The notes under the pieces are model-generated. The model saw only the letters and a list, made by a program, of their open reading frames with translations, was not told the origin of the DNA and did not search any database. A stretch of 64,000 nt of DNA, taken from Dokdonella_A sp051958935. GTDB taxonomy: Bacteria > Pseudomonadota > Gammaproteobacteria > Xanthomonadales > Rhodanobacteraceae. Below, piece by piece: positions 1 to 8,111 of the stretch (the stretch's first letter is position 1; the number at the start of each line of letters is the position of its first letter). The stretch covers positions 1 to 64,000 of the forward strand of contig NZ_JBQCFP010000190.1 of the NCBI RefSeq assembly GCF_051958935.1, read 5' to 3'. The position numbers were made by a program, and so were the translations under genes.

Positions 1-347
1 GCCTTCCCGGCCCGCTGGGTGGGTTTCACGCCGCCTGCGGGCCCGGCTGGGGGTGGGGGGGGCGATCCCCCTCGCTTCGGCCCCCCCAAAACGACGACGC
101 CCCGCACTGGGCGGGCTTTCGTCTCGTGTCGGTGATGTTGCAAACGACCTACACGCCGGCCCTCCGGTGCGAGCTGGCGTTATTGTTCGAAGCAACCGCG
201 CGCAGGTTCGCGCACGCGCGGGGCGCGGGCTCGACGTGCTGCAGGCGGGCGGTGCGAATGGTCATGGCCGCACTACAGCACGGCCGCGCCGCGTCCGCAA
301 GAGGGGCCGGTGTGCGCCGGTCCACGGCCGGGTGATAGCCTCGGGCC
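1..347. other. Stretch without a recognisable gene
   Basis: Very GC-rich, with G-runs near positions 50-62. The open frames here lack a start with a ribosome binding site and have no protein-like composition. The only structure I can see is the terminator-like hairpin near 91-128, probably closing a gene that lies to the left of the window. Positions 130-347 hold nothing I can name; part of it should contain the promoter of the small secreted protein that follows. Confidence 0.5.
91..128 (+). terminator. Possible rho-independent terminator, imperfect
   Basis: CGCCC and GGGCG pair around a short loop, with flanking AAAACGACGA and CTTTCGTCTCG that can extend the stem imperfectly. The T-run is weak (three Ts, then broken). 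It would end transcription of a plus-strand gene outside the window. The call rests on shape only. Confidence 0.35.
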
Positions 348-842
348 ATGCGGATCACGTGCCGGCTACTGCTGTTCCCGATCGCCCTCGCCACGGCGCG
401 TGCCCTCGCCCAGGACGTGGATGGCGACGGCCAGCGCGTGCACCGCTGCATCGGCCTGCATGGTGAAGTCGTGTTTTCCGGCTTCAAGTGCAATGCGAAC
501 GAGCAGGCCGGCATCAGCGCCGGCGCGCTCGCCGATCCGCTCGCTCCACCGCCGGCCGACGCGTGTCCCGCGTCATTCGAGGACCTGCGCGAACGCCTCG
601 CCGCCGCGATCGCCCGCCACGACGCCAATGCGATCGCCGGCATGCTGCACTGGCGGGGTGTCGGTGGTGGCGCCGCGAAGCAACGGATGCGCGAATTGCG
701 CGAGCTCGTGCGCGAGCCGTTGCTCTCGCTCGAACAAGGCGAGGGACTGCTCGTGCGCACGGGCAGCAACACCACCGGCGGCGTGCGCGAGCATGCATTC
801 GGCATCGAAGTCGAAGCCGGCTGCTGGTGGCTGAGCTGGTGA
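348..842 (+). CDS. Small secreted protein with an N-terminal DUF4124-like segment
   Basis: 164 residues. It opens with a signal peptide (hydrophobic LLLFPIALATARALA, cleavage expected near AQD). Residues ~32-50 carry the pattern RCIGLHGEVVFSGFKC, two cysteines framing a G-x-x-x-F-S core as in DUF4124 proteins, which are short periplasmic proteins of proteobacteria with no assigned function. The remainder is a charged helical domain with R/E-rich segments and a C-terminal Cys-Trp-Trp. No Shine-Dalgarno is obvious before the ATG at 348; the signal peptide and coding-type third positions support this start. It ends 57 bases before ilvE on the same strand and could share a transcript with it. The product is exported; its function is unknown. 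Confidence 0.7.
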   Translation: MRITCRLLLFPIALATARALAQDVDGDGQRVHRCIGLHGEVVFSGFKCNANEQAGISAGALADPLAPPPADACPASFEDLRERLAAAIARHDANAIAGMLHWRGVGGGAAKQRMRELRELVREPLLSLEQGEGLLVRTGSNTTGGVREHAFGIEVEAGCWWLSW

Positions 843-899
843 AATGAGGCGGGTGGGCGGCACTGGTATCATCGGTGTTTTCCAGCGGAACCGGACGCC

Positions 900-1817
900 A
901 TGGCGCAGACCTACCCCGATCACATCTGGCACAACGGGCGCATCAAGCCATGGGCCGAAGCGACCGTGCATGTGATGGCGCACGCGCTGCACTATGGCTC
1001 GTCGGTGTTCGAAGGCATCCGCAGCTACGAGACGCCGCACGGCCCGGTGATCTTTCGCCTTACCGAGCACAACAAGCGCCTGTTCAACTCGGCGAAGATC
1101 TACGACATCCAGATCCCGTACACGCTCGAGGACATCAACGCGGCGTGCCGCGCGGTGATCAAGGCCAATGGCTTGTCCAAGGGCTACCTGCGCCCGGTCG
1201 CCTATCGCGGCCTCGGCGGCTTTGGTCTTTCCGCCGACACGCCGACCGACGTCGCGGTCGCCGCGTGGCAAATGGGCGCCTACCTCGGCGCGGGCGTGCT
1301 CGAACAGGGCATCGACGCCTGCGTGTCGAGCTGGCAGCGTTTCGCGCCGAACACGATCCCGGCGGGCGCGAAGGCCGGCGGTAACTATCTTTCCGGCCAG
1401 CTCGTCGCGCGCGAGGCGCGCCGGCTCGGTTTCGGCGAAGGCATCGCGCTCGCCTCGACCGGCCTGCTCAGCGAAGGCGCCGGCGAGAACCTGTTCCTCG
1501 TCTTCGACGGCGCGCTGCACACGACGCCGGTGAGTGCGGCACTGCTCAATGGCATCACGCGCAACACGCTCATCACGCTCGCGCGCGCGAACGGCATCGA
1601 GGTGGTCGAGCGCGACATTCCGCGCGAGTACCTCTATCTCTGCGACGAGCTCTTCATGTGCGGCACCGCCGCCGAGATCACGCCGATCCGGTCGGTCGAC
1701 GGCAAGCCGGTCGGCGCAGGCAAGCCGGGACCGCTGACGCATCGCATCCAGGAATTGTTCTTCGGCCTGTTCAGCGGCAAGACCGAAGACCGCTGGGGCT
1801 GGCTCGAGCCGGTGTGA
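900..1817 (+). CDS. ilvE: Branched-chain amino acid aminotransferase
   Basis: 305 residues, the normal length of class IV IlvE. The enzyme is a cytosolic PLP transaminase that interconverts leucine, isoleucine and valine with their 2-oxo acids, using glutamate/2-oxoglutarate. Family landmarks are present. HALHYGSSVFEGIRSY lies at ~29-43. The PLP lysine is K158 in PAGAKAGGNYL (E. coli uses K159). EGAGENLFLVFDG is the cofactor-phosphate segment, and GTAAEITPIRSVDG closes the active site. The start at 900 is the family-typical M-x-x-T-Y-P opening. No leader peptide rich in Ile/Leu/Val codons is visible upstream, so attenuation is not indicated. The downstream gene is convergent. Confidence 0.95.
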   Translation: MAQTYPDHIWHNGRIKPWAEATVHVMAHALHYGSSVFEGIRSYETPHGPVIFRLTEHNKRLFNSAKIYDIQIPYTLEDINAACRAVIKANGLSKGYLRPVAYRGLGGFGLSADTPTDVAVAAWQMGAYLGAGVLEQGIDACVSSWQRFAPNTIPAGAKAGGNYLSGQLVAREARRLGFGEGIALASTGLLSEGAGENLFLVFDGALHTTPVSAALLNGITRNTLITLARANGIEVVERDIPREYLYLCDELFMCGTAAEITPIRSVDGKPVGAGKPGPLTHRIQELFFGLFSGKTEDRWGWLEPV

Positions 1818-1906
1818 CCTTCAGCGCGGGAGTCGGACGAACCGCGTGTTCTTCGCTCTCGTTCACCCGTGAAGCCGAGGGCGTCGCCCGGCGGCCACCC
1901 GCTCCG

Positions 1907-3352
1907 CTATCCGCCGGAACACGTCGGTGGATCGTCGAACCCGTCCACGAAGACGACATCGCCCTGCTGCACTTCGTAAGCGCCGATGTCGGCCGCTGCA
2001 CCGGACACGCGCGCGAAGGGCGCTCCGCGCTGGTCCACGGCGAACGGGACGGTATTGTTGCCCTGGTCGATGGCGGGACTGCTCCACCACAACGCATGCG
2101 TCTGCGTCGGGCCTCCGTTGTCGCGCAACGGCCCGAGCTGCGGACATACGCCGGTCGTCATCGTGTTCTGCAGGCCGAGCAGCTCGGTCGCGAAAACGAG
2201 GTTGGCCTGCCCGCTGATCGGCACCAGGTTGATGCTGGAGAAATGCGCCACGCCGAGGTCGTCCGCACTGGTCGGCGGCGTGCCGTAGGCATTGTTCGAA
2301 AACACCGAGCTCTGCAGCGTCACCACCTTGAAGCCGTAGTGATTGATGTCGGTGTAGTAGGCGCCGGCGTCGGAAACCGCGAAGCCCGGCGCGTAGTGCG
2401 TCGAAGAGCCCGTCGCGGTACCTGCCGTGTTGAACGCCACGGTCGAGTTCTTGACGTCGATCGTTCCCGCATTCGTCAGCACGCCGCCGACGCGATCGGT
2501 CGCGGAGTTGCCGGATACCGTGCTGTCGAGCAGGGCGAACGACTGGGCGTTGCTCGCATAGTAGAGCTGGACGATGCCGCCGCCGCGGCGCGCAATGTTG
2601 CCCGAGATCGTGGATGCGACGATCGTCGCATCGCCGAGCAGGGCGCGCGCGCCGCCGCCGTCGCCGGCGGCCGCCGAGTTGCCGCTGACCGTGCTGTTGC
2701 CGAGGAAGATGTCGTGGTAGCTGAAGATGCCGCCACCATCGCCGACGGTGCCGGACCCCGAGCTGGTCGCGACGTTGCCGGAGATGTCGCTGTACTTCGC
2801 GAAGACGAGCTCGCGGGCGTAGACGCCTCCGCCGTGCGCCGACGCGCCGACCGCGGACACACGGCACGCGCGCACGCCGACGCGCGTCAAGTAGGCCTTG
2901 CCGTTCGAGGCGATGCAGCCGCCGTTGGCTTCCGCCCCCACGGAAGGGTGGACGTAGCCGTTGGCAGCCGTCAGGTCCTCGAGATTGAACGCGCCGTGCC
3001 CGGTGTGCCGGAACACACAATCGTTGTCGCCGGAGACGGTGAGCGCCTCCCTGCCCGGGCCTTTCAGCGTGATGTCGTCTTGTGCAAGCAGGACCGCACC
3101 GGTGGTCAGCGAGATCGTGCTGCAGGCGAGGGCGGTCATGTCGATGGTGTCGCCGGCGGCCGCGTTCGCGGCCGCGTAGCGCAGGCTACCGGTCGTGCCG
3201 CTGCCGGTCGCGGCCTCGTCGCAGGTGTCGACGGTCCAGGTGGTGGCGGCTGCCGCCGGCATGGCCGTGCCCAGGCACAGCGCGGCGGCGAGGCCGATAC
3301 CCAGCGGCGTGCGGCGTGCGGATGCGTGCACGCGCGAAATCGAATCGAACAT
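1907..3352 (-). CDS. Secreted choice-of-anchor Q-type beta-helix protein with (V/I)FxDGFD tail
   Basis: 481 residues from the ATG at 3352, which is preceded by GGGAGAG at a good distance; the frame stays open further upstream but without a signal peptide. A signal peptide ends near AMPAAAATTW. The body is a Ser/Thr/Asn-Gly-rich series of short strands (repeated ST(V/I)SGNxA motifs) as in right-handed parallel beta-helices. It ends with RDNGGPTQTHAL...AIDQGNN...DQRGAPFAR...DIGAYE, which is the hallmark of choice-of-anchor Q proteins. Unusually, the chain continues past DIGAYE into GDVVFVDGFDDPP and a final CSGG. The same FxDG(F/Y)D tail ends two other secreted proteins here. The product is likely surface or extracellular; substrate unknown. 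Confidence 0.8.
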   Translation of the reverse strand: MFDSISRVHASARRTPLGIGLAAALCLGTAMPAAAATTWTVDTCDEAATGSGTTGSLRYAAANAAAGDTIDMTALACSTISLTTGAVLLAQDDITLKGPGREALTVSGDNDCVFRHTGHGAFNLEDLTAANGYVHPSVGAEANGGCIASNGKAYLTRVGVRACRVSAVGASAHGGGVYARELVFAKYSDISGNVATSSGSGTVGDGGGIFSYHDIFLGNSTVSGNSAAAGDGGGARALLGDATIVASTISGNIARRGGGIVQLYYASNAQSFALLDSTVSGNSATDRVGGVLTNAGTIDVKNSTVAFNTAGTATGSSTHYAPGFAVSDAGAYYTDINHYGFKVVTLQSSVFSNNAYGTPPTSADDLGVAHFSSINLVPISGQANLVFATELLGLQNTMTTGVCPQLGPLRDNGGPTQTHALWWSSPAIDQGNNTVPFAVDQRGAPFARVSGAAADIGAYEVQQGDVVFVDGFDDPPTCSGG

Positions 3353-3440
3353 GGCGCTCTCCCGGCGTCGTGGTCGGCGGAATACCTCGCGGCCCGACGC
3401 CGCGCAGTCCTGCCTGCTACGCGAAAGAGTGCCGCGAAAC

Positions 3441-4733
3441 CTAACGCGGGGAATTGAATTCAAGCGTCGCCGTCGCACCGCCCTGCGGCCGCGGCGCGAG
3501 CGACACGGTCCAGCCGTAGAGCTCGCACAGGCGCCGCACGATCGCGAGGCCGAGCCCGCCGCCCTTGCCGACGGTGGTGCCGCGCACACCGCGCTCGAAC
3601 AGCTTGTCGGCGTCCTCGGGCTTGATGCCGGGACCGGTGTCCTCGACGGTGACGCGGCCGTGGCCGACCGTGACGATGACCTCGCCGGCCTGCGTGTACT
3701 TGAACGCGTTGCCGATCAGGTTGCTCAGTGCGACCGCGACGACCGACGACGGAGCGACGGTCGCGAGCGGCTGCTCGATCTCGACGCGCACGTCGACCGG
3801 CTTGTTCGCGACGTGCGGCCGCTGCGCGTCGACGACCTGCTCGACGACGCGGGCAACGTCGGTCGTCTCGCCGTCGGTCGGAGCCTGCCGTTCGCGTCGC
3901 GACAGCAGCAGCAGCGCGTCGATGAGTTCGCTCGACTGGCGTACCGCTCGCTCGATACGCCGGAGACGCTCGCGCAACTTGTCGGTGAGGTCGGGGGAAC
4001 CCTGCAGCAGTTCGGTCGTGCTCGCGATAACCGCGAGCGGCGTGCGCAGCTCGTGGCTGACGTCCGCGTTGAACTCGCGGTCGCGCTGGACCATCTCGGT
4101 CAGGCGCGTCGAATAATCGTCGAGCGCGGCGGCGAGTTGGCCGACTTCGTCGTCGGCGAAATGTCCCTTGAGCAGTTCCGGCCGGCCCGAGCGGCTCATC
4201 GCGCGCACGCGGTTGGCGAGCTCGATCACCGGGCTCATCACGCGCGCCGACAGCCAGAAGCCGATCACCAGCGAGAGCACCGCGAACGCGAGCACCGAGG
4301 CCGCGAGCACGGTCAGCAGCTGGCGTTCGCCCAGCTTCTGCGTGCTCACGTCGAAACGCAGGTACGCCCAGAAATCGCCGTCCTTGTACACGGCGAGCTT
4401 GTACGGCCGCGTCTTGCCCTCGCGGCCGATGTCCTCGATGTCGTAGACACCGGCCTCGAAGTTCTGCCAGGCGAGCGGCACCGTCGCGGTGCGTCCGGCA
4501 CGCACGATCTGCAACTGGATCAACGACATCGGGAACTGCGCGTCGGGCGAGAGGTTCTCGCGCTTGAAATCGACGAAATGGCGCAGCTCGCGCTCGAGCG
4601 TGGTGTTGACGAGCTGGTCCTCGAGGCGCGTGCGCATGTACACCGTCGCGGCGGCGAACAGCGCGGTCAGGCCGAGCCCGAACAGCGCGAAGGAGATGAT
4701 GATGCGTGAGCGGAGCCTACGCCGGTAGCGCAT
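3441..4733 (-). CDS. Sensor histidine kinase (ColS/OmpR-partner type)
   Basis: 430 residues. TM1 spans ~11-31, a ~105-residue periplasmic sensor follows, and TM2 is ~141-163. A HAMP linker comes next, then HisKA with phospho-acceptor H227 in DVSHELRTPL, and HATPase_c with N-box NLIGNAFKYT, G1 VEDTGPGI and G2 GGGLGLAIV. It autophosphorylates and passes phosphate to the regulator encoded immediately upstream; its start overlaps that gene's stop by 17 bases, so the two are co-translated. The size, short sensor loop and sequence of the partner regulator resemble xanthomonad ColS, which is linked to envelope and metal stress. That assignment is from memory of the family and is not proven. The signal is unknown. 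Confidence 0.9.
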   Translation of the reverse strand: MRYRRRLRSRIIISFALFGLGLTALFAAATVYMRTRLEDQLVNTTLERELRHFVDFKRENLSPDAQFPMSLIQLQIVRAGRTATVPLAWQNFEAGVYDIEDIGREGKTRPYKLAVYKDGDFWAYLRFDVSTQKLGERQLLTVLAASVLAFAVLSLVIGFWLSARVMSPVIELANRVRAMSRSGRPELLKGHFADDEVGQLAAALDDYSTRLTEMVQRDREFNADVSHELRTPLAVIASTTELLQGSPDLTDKLRERLRRIERAVRQSSELIDALLLLSRRERQAPTDGETTDVARVVEQVVDAQRPHVANKPVDVRVEIEQPLATVAPSSVVAVALSNLIGNAFKYTQAGEVIVTVGHGRVTVEDTGPGIKPEDADKLFERGVRGTTVGKGGGLGLAIVRRLCELYGWTVSLAPRPQGGATATLEFNSPR

Positions 4734-5403
4734 CCGGATCGACCATGCGGTAGCCGATGCCGTGGCGGGTCTGGATCAGCGCCTTGTCGAACGGCTTGTC
4801 GATCTGGGCGCGCAGCCCGTGGATGTGCACGCGCAGCGAATCGCTGTCGGGCAGTTCCTCGCCCCAGACGCGTGTTTCGAGTTCCTGGCGGGTCACCACC
4901 GACGGCGCCGCCTCCATCAGCGACTGCAGCAGCTTGAGGCCGATCGGGTTGAGCGTGATCTGCTTGCCGGCGCGGCTGATCGTCAGCGTGTCGAGGTTGT
5001 AGGTGAGGTCGGCCAGCTGCAGCACGCGGCTCTTGCCGCCCTTGCCGCGACGGCCGAGCACTTCGAGGCGCGCGGCCAGTTCCTGCAGCGCGAACGGCTT
5101 GACCATGTAGTCGTCCGCGCCCGATTCGAAACCAGTGAGCTTGTTGTCGAGCGAATCGCGCGCGGTGAGCATGAGCACCGGCGTCTGGCGCTTCGCTTCC
5201 TGGCGCAGCTTGCGGCAGACCTCGAGTCCGTCCATGCCGGGCAGGCCGAGGTCGAGCACGATCACGTCGAAGTCGTTGACGACCGCGAGGTGCAGCCCGG
5301 TGACGCCATCGCCCGCGAAGTCGACCACATGGCCCTTGTCGGCGAGGAAGTCGCCGATGTTCGCCGCGATGTCGCTGTTGTCTTCGATGACCAGAATGCG
5401 CAT
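4717..5403 (-). CDS. OmpR-family response regulator (ColR-like)
   Basis: 228 residues. The N-terminal receiver domain has the acidic pocket EDNSD (7-11), phosphorylation site D51 in VLDLGLPGMDG, switch residue T80 and K102 in MVKPF. The C-terminal winged-helix DNA-binding domain contains VVTRQELETRVWGEELPDSD and the recognition region RVHIHGLRAQIDKPF, ending in TRHGIGYRMV. It is a transcription factor activated by the kinase encoded downstream. The wording of the receiver (IEDNSDIAANIGDFL) and of the output domain closely matches what I know of ColR from Xanthomonas. There is no clear Shine-Dalgarno; TAAAGT lies 8 bases before the ATG, so a leaderless message is possible. Confidence 0.93.
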   Translation of the reverse strand: MRILVIEDNSDIAANIGDFLADKGHVVDFAGDGVTGLHLAVVNDFDVIVLDLGLPGMDGLEVCRKLRQEAKRQTPVLMLTARDSLDNKLTGFESGADDYMVKPFALQELAARLEVLGRRGKGGKSRVLQLADLTYNLDTLTISRAGKQITLNPIGLKLLQSLMEAAPSVVTRQELETRVWGEELPDSDSLRVHIHGLRAQIDKPFDKALIQTRHGIGYRMVDPDALPA

Positions 5404-5808
5404 GGGTATCTACTTTAACGCGTGGATCCGCCGATGCGGAGCACACCGGCGCGTAGGAAGTTCCTCACCATGAGGCCACGCCGGCCAATGCCAAGCGCCC
5501 GGTGCGTGTGCTCTTCATGGAAGTGCGGCCATGGATGGCCGCTCTGGACTGACCGCAAGCAGAAAATCCACATGCCGGGTCGATCCCTGTCCGAGGCAGC
5601 GATCACGGATGATCGCAAAAGCAAAAGAAAATGGCCCAAGGAGGTGTCATTGGGGGAACACACCTCGCTTGGGCCAAAAAGCTACTGCCCCGATTACCGT
5701 ACTCTGCCAGTCACCAGACCTGACTTAGGAGTGTCGAGCAGAACTACAGTGGGACGGACTATAGGTACGGATTGATTAAACGATCGTTAAGCCCCTCTGA
5801 GGCTTGCG
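5404..5808. other. Lower-GC intergenic island between blaR1-tonB and colR-like gene
   Basis: About 400 bases with clearly lower GC than the surroundings and no coding-type third-position bias in any frame. It contains a long hairpin with a minus-strand T tract (5617-5676), a perfect 10-bp palindrome AACGATCGTT at 5779-5788, and the promoter region of the response regulator (minus strand, toward 5404). The compositional break suggests either an untranslated RNA or a decayed insertion. I cannot match it to a known RNA family. Confidence 0.5.
5617..5676 (-). terminator. Strong rho-independent terminator behind the blaI-blaR1 operon
   Basis: Read on the minus strand, a 16-bp stem (arms TGGCCCAAGcGAGGTGT and ACACCTCCTTGGGCCA, one bulged base) with a 12-base loop is followed by TTTTCTTTTGCTTTT. 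On the plus strand the stem is followed by only a short A run, so it works for minus-strand transcription. It lies ~130 bases past the stop of the M56/TonB gene. Confidence 0.85.
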
Positions 5809-7611
5809 TTAACCACCGTTCTTCGGCGGCCATGCATTCACGTTCGAAACCTGCGCCGGCCGCCCTTCGGCCGGGTCGCGGCAGATCAGGGAGCCGGGCG
5901 ATTGCACGCATTCGTCATGCGTCGCGCCACGCCCCTTCGGTGCGAACACGAATGCCTGCGTGTAGCGCATCGGATGGTCGGGCAGCGAGGCGGGGTCGAA
6001 TCGCCACTGGCGCAATGCGCGTTCCGCCGCACGCTCGAAGGCGCCGTCCTGGCCGCCGTGGAATTCGATGTCCTTGACCGATCCGTCAGAAGCGATCGAG
6101 AACGTTGCCTCGACGCGGCCGCTCTGCGAGGAGTAGTAGTTCGGGAAACTCGGCGCAACCACGTAGGTCGCGACCGGCGCCTTCACCGGCGCGGGTGCGG
6201 CGACGGGTTCCACCGGCGCCGACGCGATGTCGGTCGCGGGCTTGGCGATCGCCGGCGTGGAGGCGGCCGGCGCGGAGGTCATCGTGGCCTGTTGGATCGC
6301 GTCGGTCGCCGGCACGGCGGCGGCCGGCGCGCGTGCGACCGGCGCAGATGCCGGCGGCGCGACGACGTCGCCGGCGGGCGCCGGAACGACTTCGCGCAGT
6401 GGCTCGGCCACGGCGGCCGCGGCGGCCGTCGCGAGGCCTGCCGTCGTCGGCGCGGGCGTTTCGGCCGACGGCGCGGGCTCGGGCGGCATCACGCTGGCAA
6501 GGCGCAGGCGCGGGCGCTCGTACGGCAGCGACAGCGCAGCGAACGGGAGCGTGCGCATGTCGGTCGAGCGGATCCAGTCGATCGACAATGCCTGAGGATT
6601 GAACACGCGGTTCGCACGCTCGATCCGTTGCGCGACGAACAGCGCACCGATGAACGCCGCGCCGATCAACAGCCAGCGCCCGGGATGGCGCGCCTGCGCG
6701 GTCGCGCGCGGTGCAGGCAGGCCGACGATGCGCCGCACGCGCTCGATCAACTGGCCGCCGCTCGCGGCGAGCACGACCGGCGCGGCCGTCTGCCGCAGTT
6801 CCTCGAGTGCCGCGAGCGTACGCGCGTATTCACGCGGCTCGCCGCGGACGAGGCGCAGCACGAGCGCGTCACAGCACAGTTCGCGTTCATTGCGCACTTC
6901 GCGCGAGATCCAGTGCACGACCGGATGGTAGAAGAGCAGCGTCTCGAGCACGGCCTGGGCGAGATTGACCAGGTGGTCGTAACGACGCAGATGGCCCAGT
7001 TCGTGAGCGAGAATCAGTTCCACTTGCTGGCGCGGAAAACCGAGCGCGACCGCCGTGGGCAGCAGCACGACCGGGCGCAGCCAGCCGAGCAGCATCGGCG
7101 TATCGATGCGTTCGGAGACGAGCACGCGCACGCGGCGCACGAAGCCGAAGCGACGCGTCAGCGCGACCAGCATCGCATCCAGTTCGGGGCTCGATTCGGC
7201 CCACTGGCGCGCGATGCGCGCGAAGCGCCGCCACTGCTGCAGCGCGCGGCCGGCGACGCCGATCACGCCGGCGAGCCAGAGCAGGACCAGCCAGGGCAGC
7301 ACGCGATCGATGCTCGCTGCGACATCGAAGGCGGCCTCGGCCTGGGCCAGTACCGCCGCGCCGCCAGCGGCGGCAACGGGCGCGAACGCCACTTCGACGG
7401 GGCCCTGCGGTCGCAACGCCACCAGCGTCGCGAGCGGCCAGAGCGCGAGCAGCGCGAGCGCGGCCAGGCCGACGGCGTAGCGGGCATTGCAATGTGATTT
7501 CGGCAGCAGCGCGCGCGCGGCGGCGTAGCCTGCACCGATGACCAGTCCCTGCCAGAGAAAATGCACCAGGGTCCAACCCAGCGCATGGATCCACGGCAGT
7601 GCGGCGCTCAT
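5809..7611 (-). CDS. BlaR1-type M56 membrane metallopeptidase fused to a TonB C-terminal domain
   Basis: 600 residues. The N-terminal half has four predicted membrane segments (~8-33, 43-65, 103-121, and one near 295-310) and an M56 zinc-peptidase core with HELGH at 203-207, followed by NERELCCDALVL, the second zinc ligand region. A Pro/Ala-rich linker of ~200 residues leads to a C-terminal TonB-like fold (FPNYYSSQSGRVEATFSI...GSVKDIEF...AERALRQWRFDP). Classical BlaR1 carries a penicillin-binding sensor at this place; here it is replaced. In the family the peptidase inactivates the BlaI repressor when the sensor is triggered. The start at 7611 overlaps the blaI stop by ATGA, so translation is coupled. 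No beta-lactamase lies nearby, so the target regulon is unknown. Confidence 0.88.
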   Translation of the reverse strand: MSAALPWIHALGWTLVHFLWQGLVIGAGYAAARALLPKSHCNARYAVGLAALALLALWPLATLVALRPQGPVEVAFAPVAAAGGAAVLAQAEAAFDVAASIDRVLPWLVLLWLAGVIGVAGRALQQWRRFARIARQWAESSPELDAMLVALTRRFGFVRRVRVLVSERIDTPMLLGWLRPVVLLPTAVALGFPRQQVELILAHELGHLRRYDHLVNLAQAVLETLLFYHPVVHWISREVRNERELCCDALVLRLVRGEPREYARTLAALEELRQTAAPVVLAASGGQLIERVRRIVGLPAPRATAQARHPGRWLLIGAAFIGALFVAQRIERANRVFNPQALSIDWIRSTDMRTLPFAALSLPYERPRLRLASVMPPEPAPSAETPAPTTAGLATAAAAAVAEPLREVVPAPAGDVVAPPASAPVARAPAAAVPATDAIQQATMTSAPAASTPAIAKPATDIASAPVEPVAAPAPVKAPVATYVVAPSFPNYYSSQSGRVEATFSIASDGSVKDIEFHGGQDGAFERAAERALRQWRFDPASLPDHPMRYTQAFVFAPKGRGATHDECVQSPGSLICRDPAEGRPAQVSNVNAWPPKNGG

Positions 7612-8012
7612 GACTGCGTGCCTTCGAGCTTGTCGAGCAGCGCGCGGATCTCGTCGAGCTCCTCGCGCGTCGCCTTCGGCCGGCCGCCGAGCGCCTGCAG
7701 CACGAGCTGCGAGGGGGAGCCGTCGAACACGCGCTGCACCATGTCGACGACGAAGCGCTTCTGCGTGCGCTCCTTGCTGACTGCCGGGCGGAACACGTGC
7801 GCGCGCTCGGAGTCGTCGCGCAGCACCAGGCCCTTGCCGTGCATGATCTGCAGGAGCTTCAGCGCCGTGGTGTAGCCGGCTCCCTCGTCGCGGTAGAGCG
7901 CTTCGTGCACATCGCGCACCGTGCTCGGCCCGCGTTCCCACAGCACGTTGAGGATGCCGAGTTCGGCCTCGGTGGGCTTGGGCAGATTTTCGGTCTTGGA
8001 CACGGCGTTCAC
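7608..8012 (-). CDS. BlaI/MecI/CopY-family transcriptional repressor
   Basis: 134 residues. The winged helix (PTEAELGILNVLWERGPSTVRDVHEAL, then YTTALKLLQIMHGKGLVLRD) is followed by a helical dimerisation tail containing the conserved LVLQALGGRPKATREELDEIRALLDKLEG. Family members bind palindromic operators as dimers and are inactivated by the BlaR1-type peptidase, encoded here directly downstream with a 4-base overlap. The stretch FRPAVSKERTQKRFVVDMV corresponds to the region cleaved in BlaI-type proteins. It probably autoregulates this operon. I could not identify a convincing operator in the short gap before 8012. Confidence 0.93.
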   Translation of the reverse strand: MNAVSKTENLPKPTEAELGILNVLWERGPSTVRDVHEALYRDEGAGYTTALKLLQIMHGKGLVLRDDSERAHVFRPAVSKERTQKRFVVDMVQRVFDGSPSQLVLQALGGRPKATREELDEIRALLDKLEGTQS

Positions 8013-8111
8013 CTGACCTCGCAGTGCTTTCGTACGAGAAGACTACACGATCCCGGCCCGATTGCCAGATCGCCCGCCCCGGCCGGGATCCGGGGCGGGC
8101 GGCGGGTTGGA

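Noticed and set aside
5617..5676. Terminator for plus-strand transcription
   Set aside because: On the plus strand the stem is followed by A residues rather than T residues; the T tract is on the minus strand.
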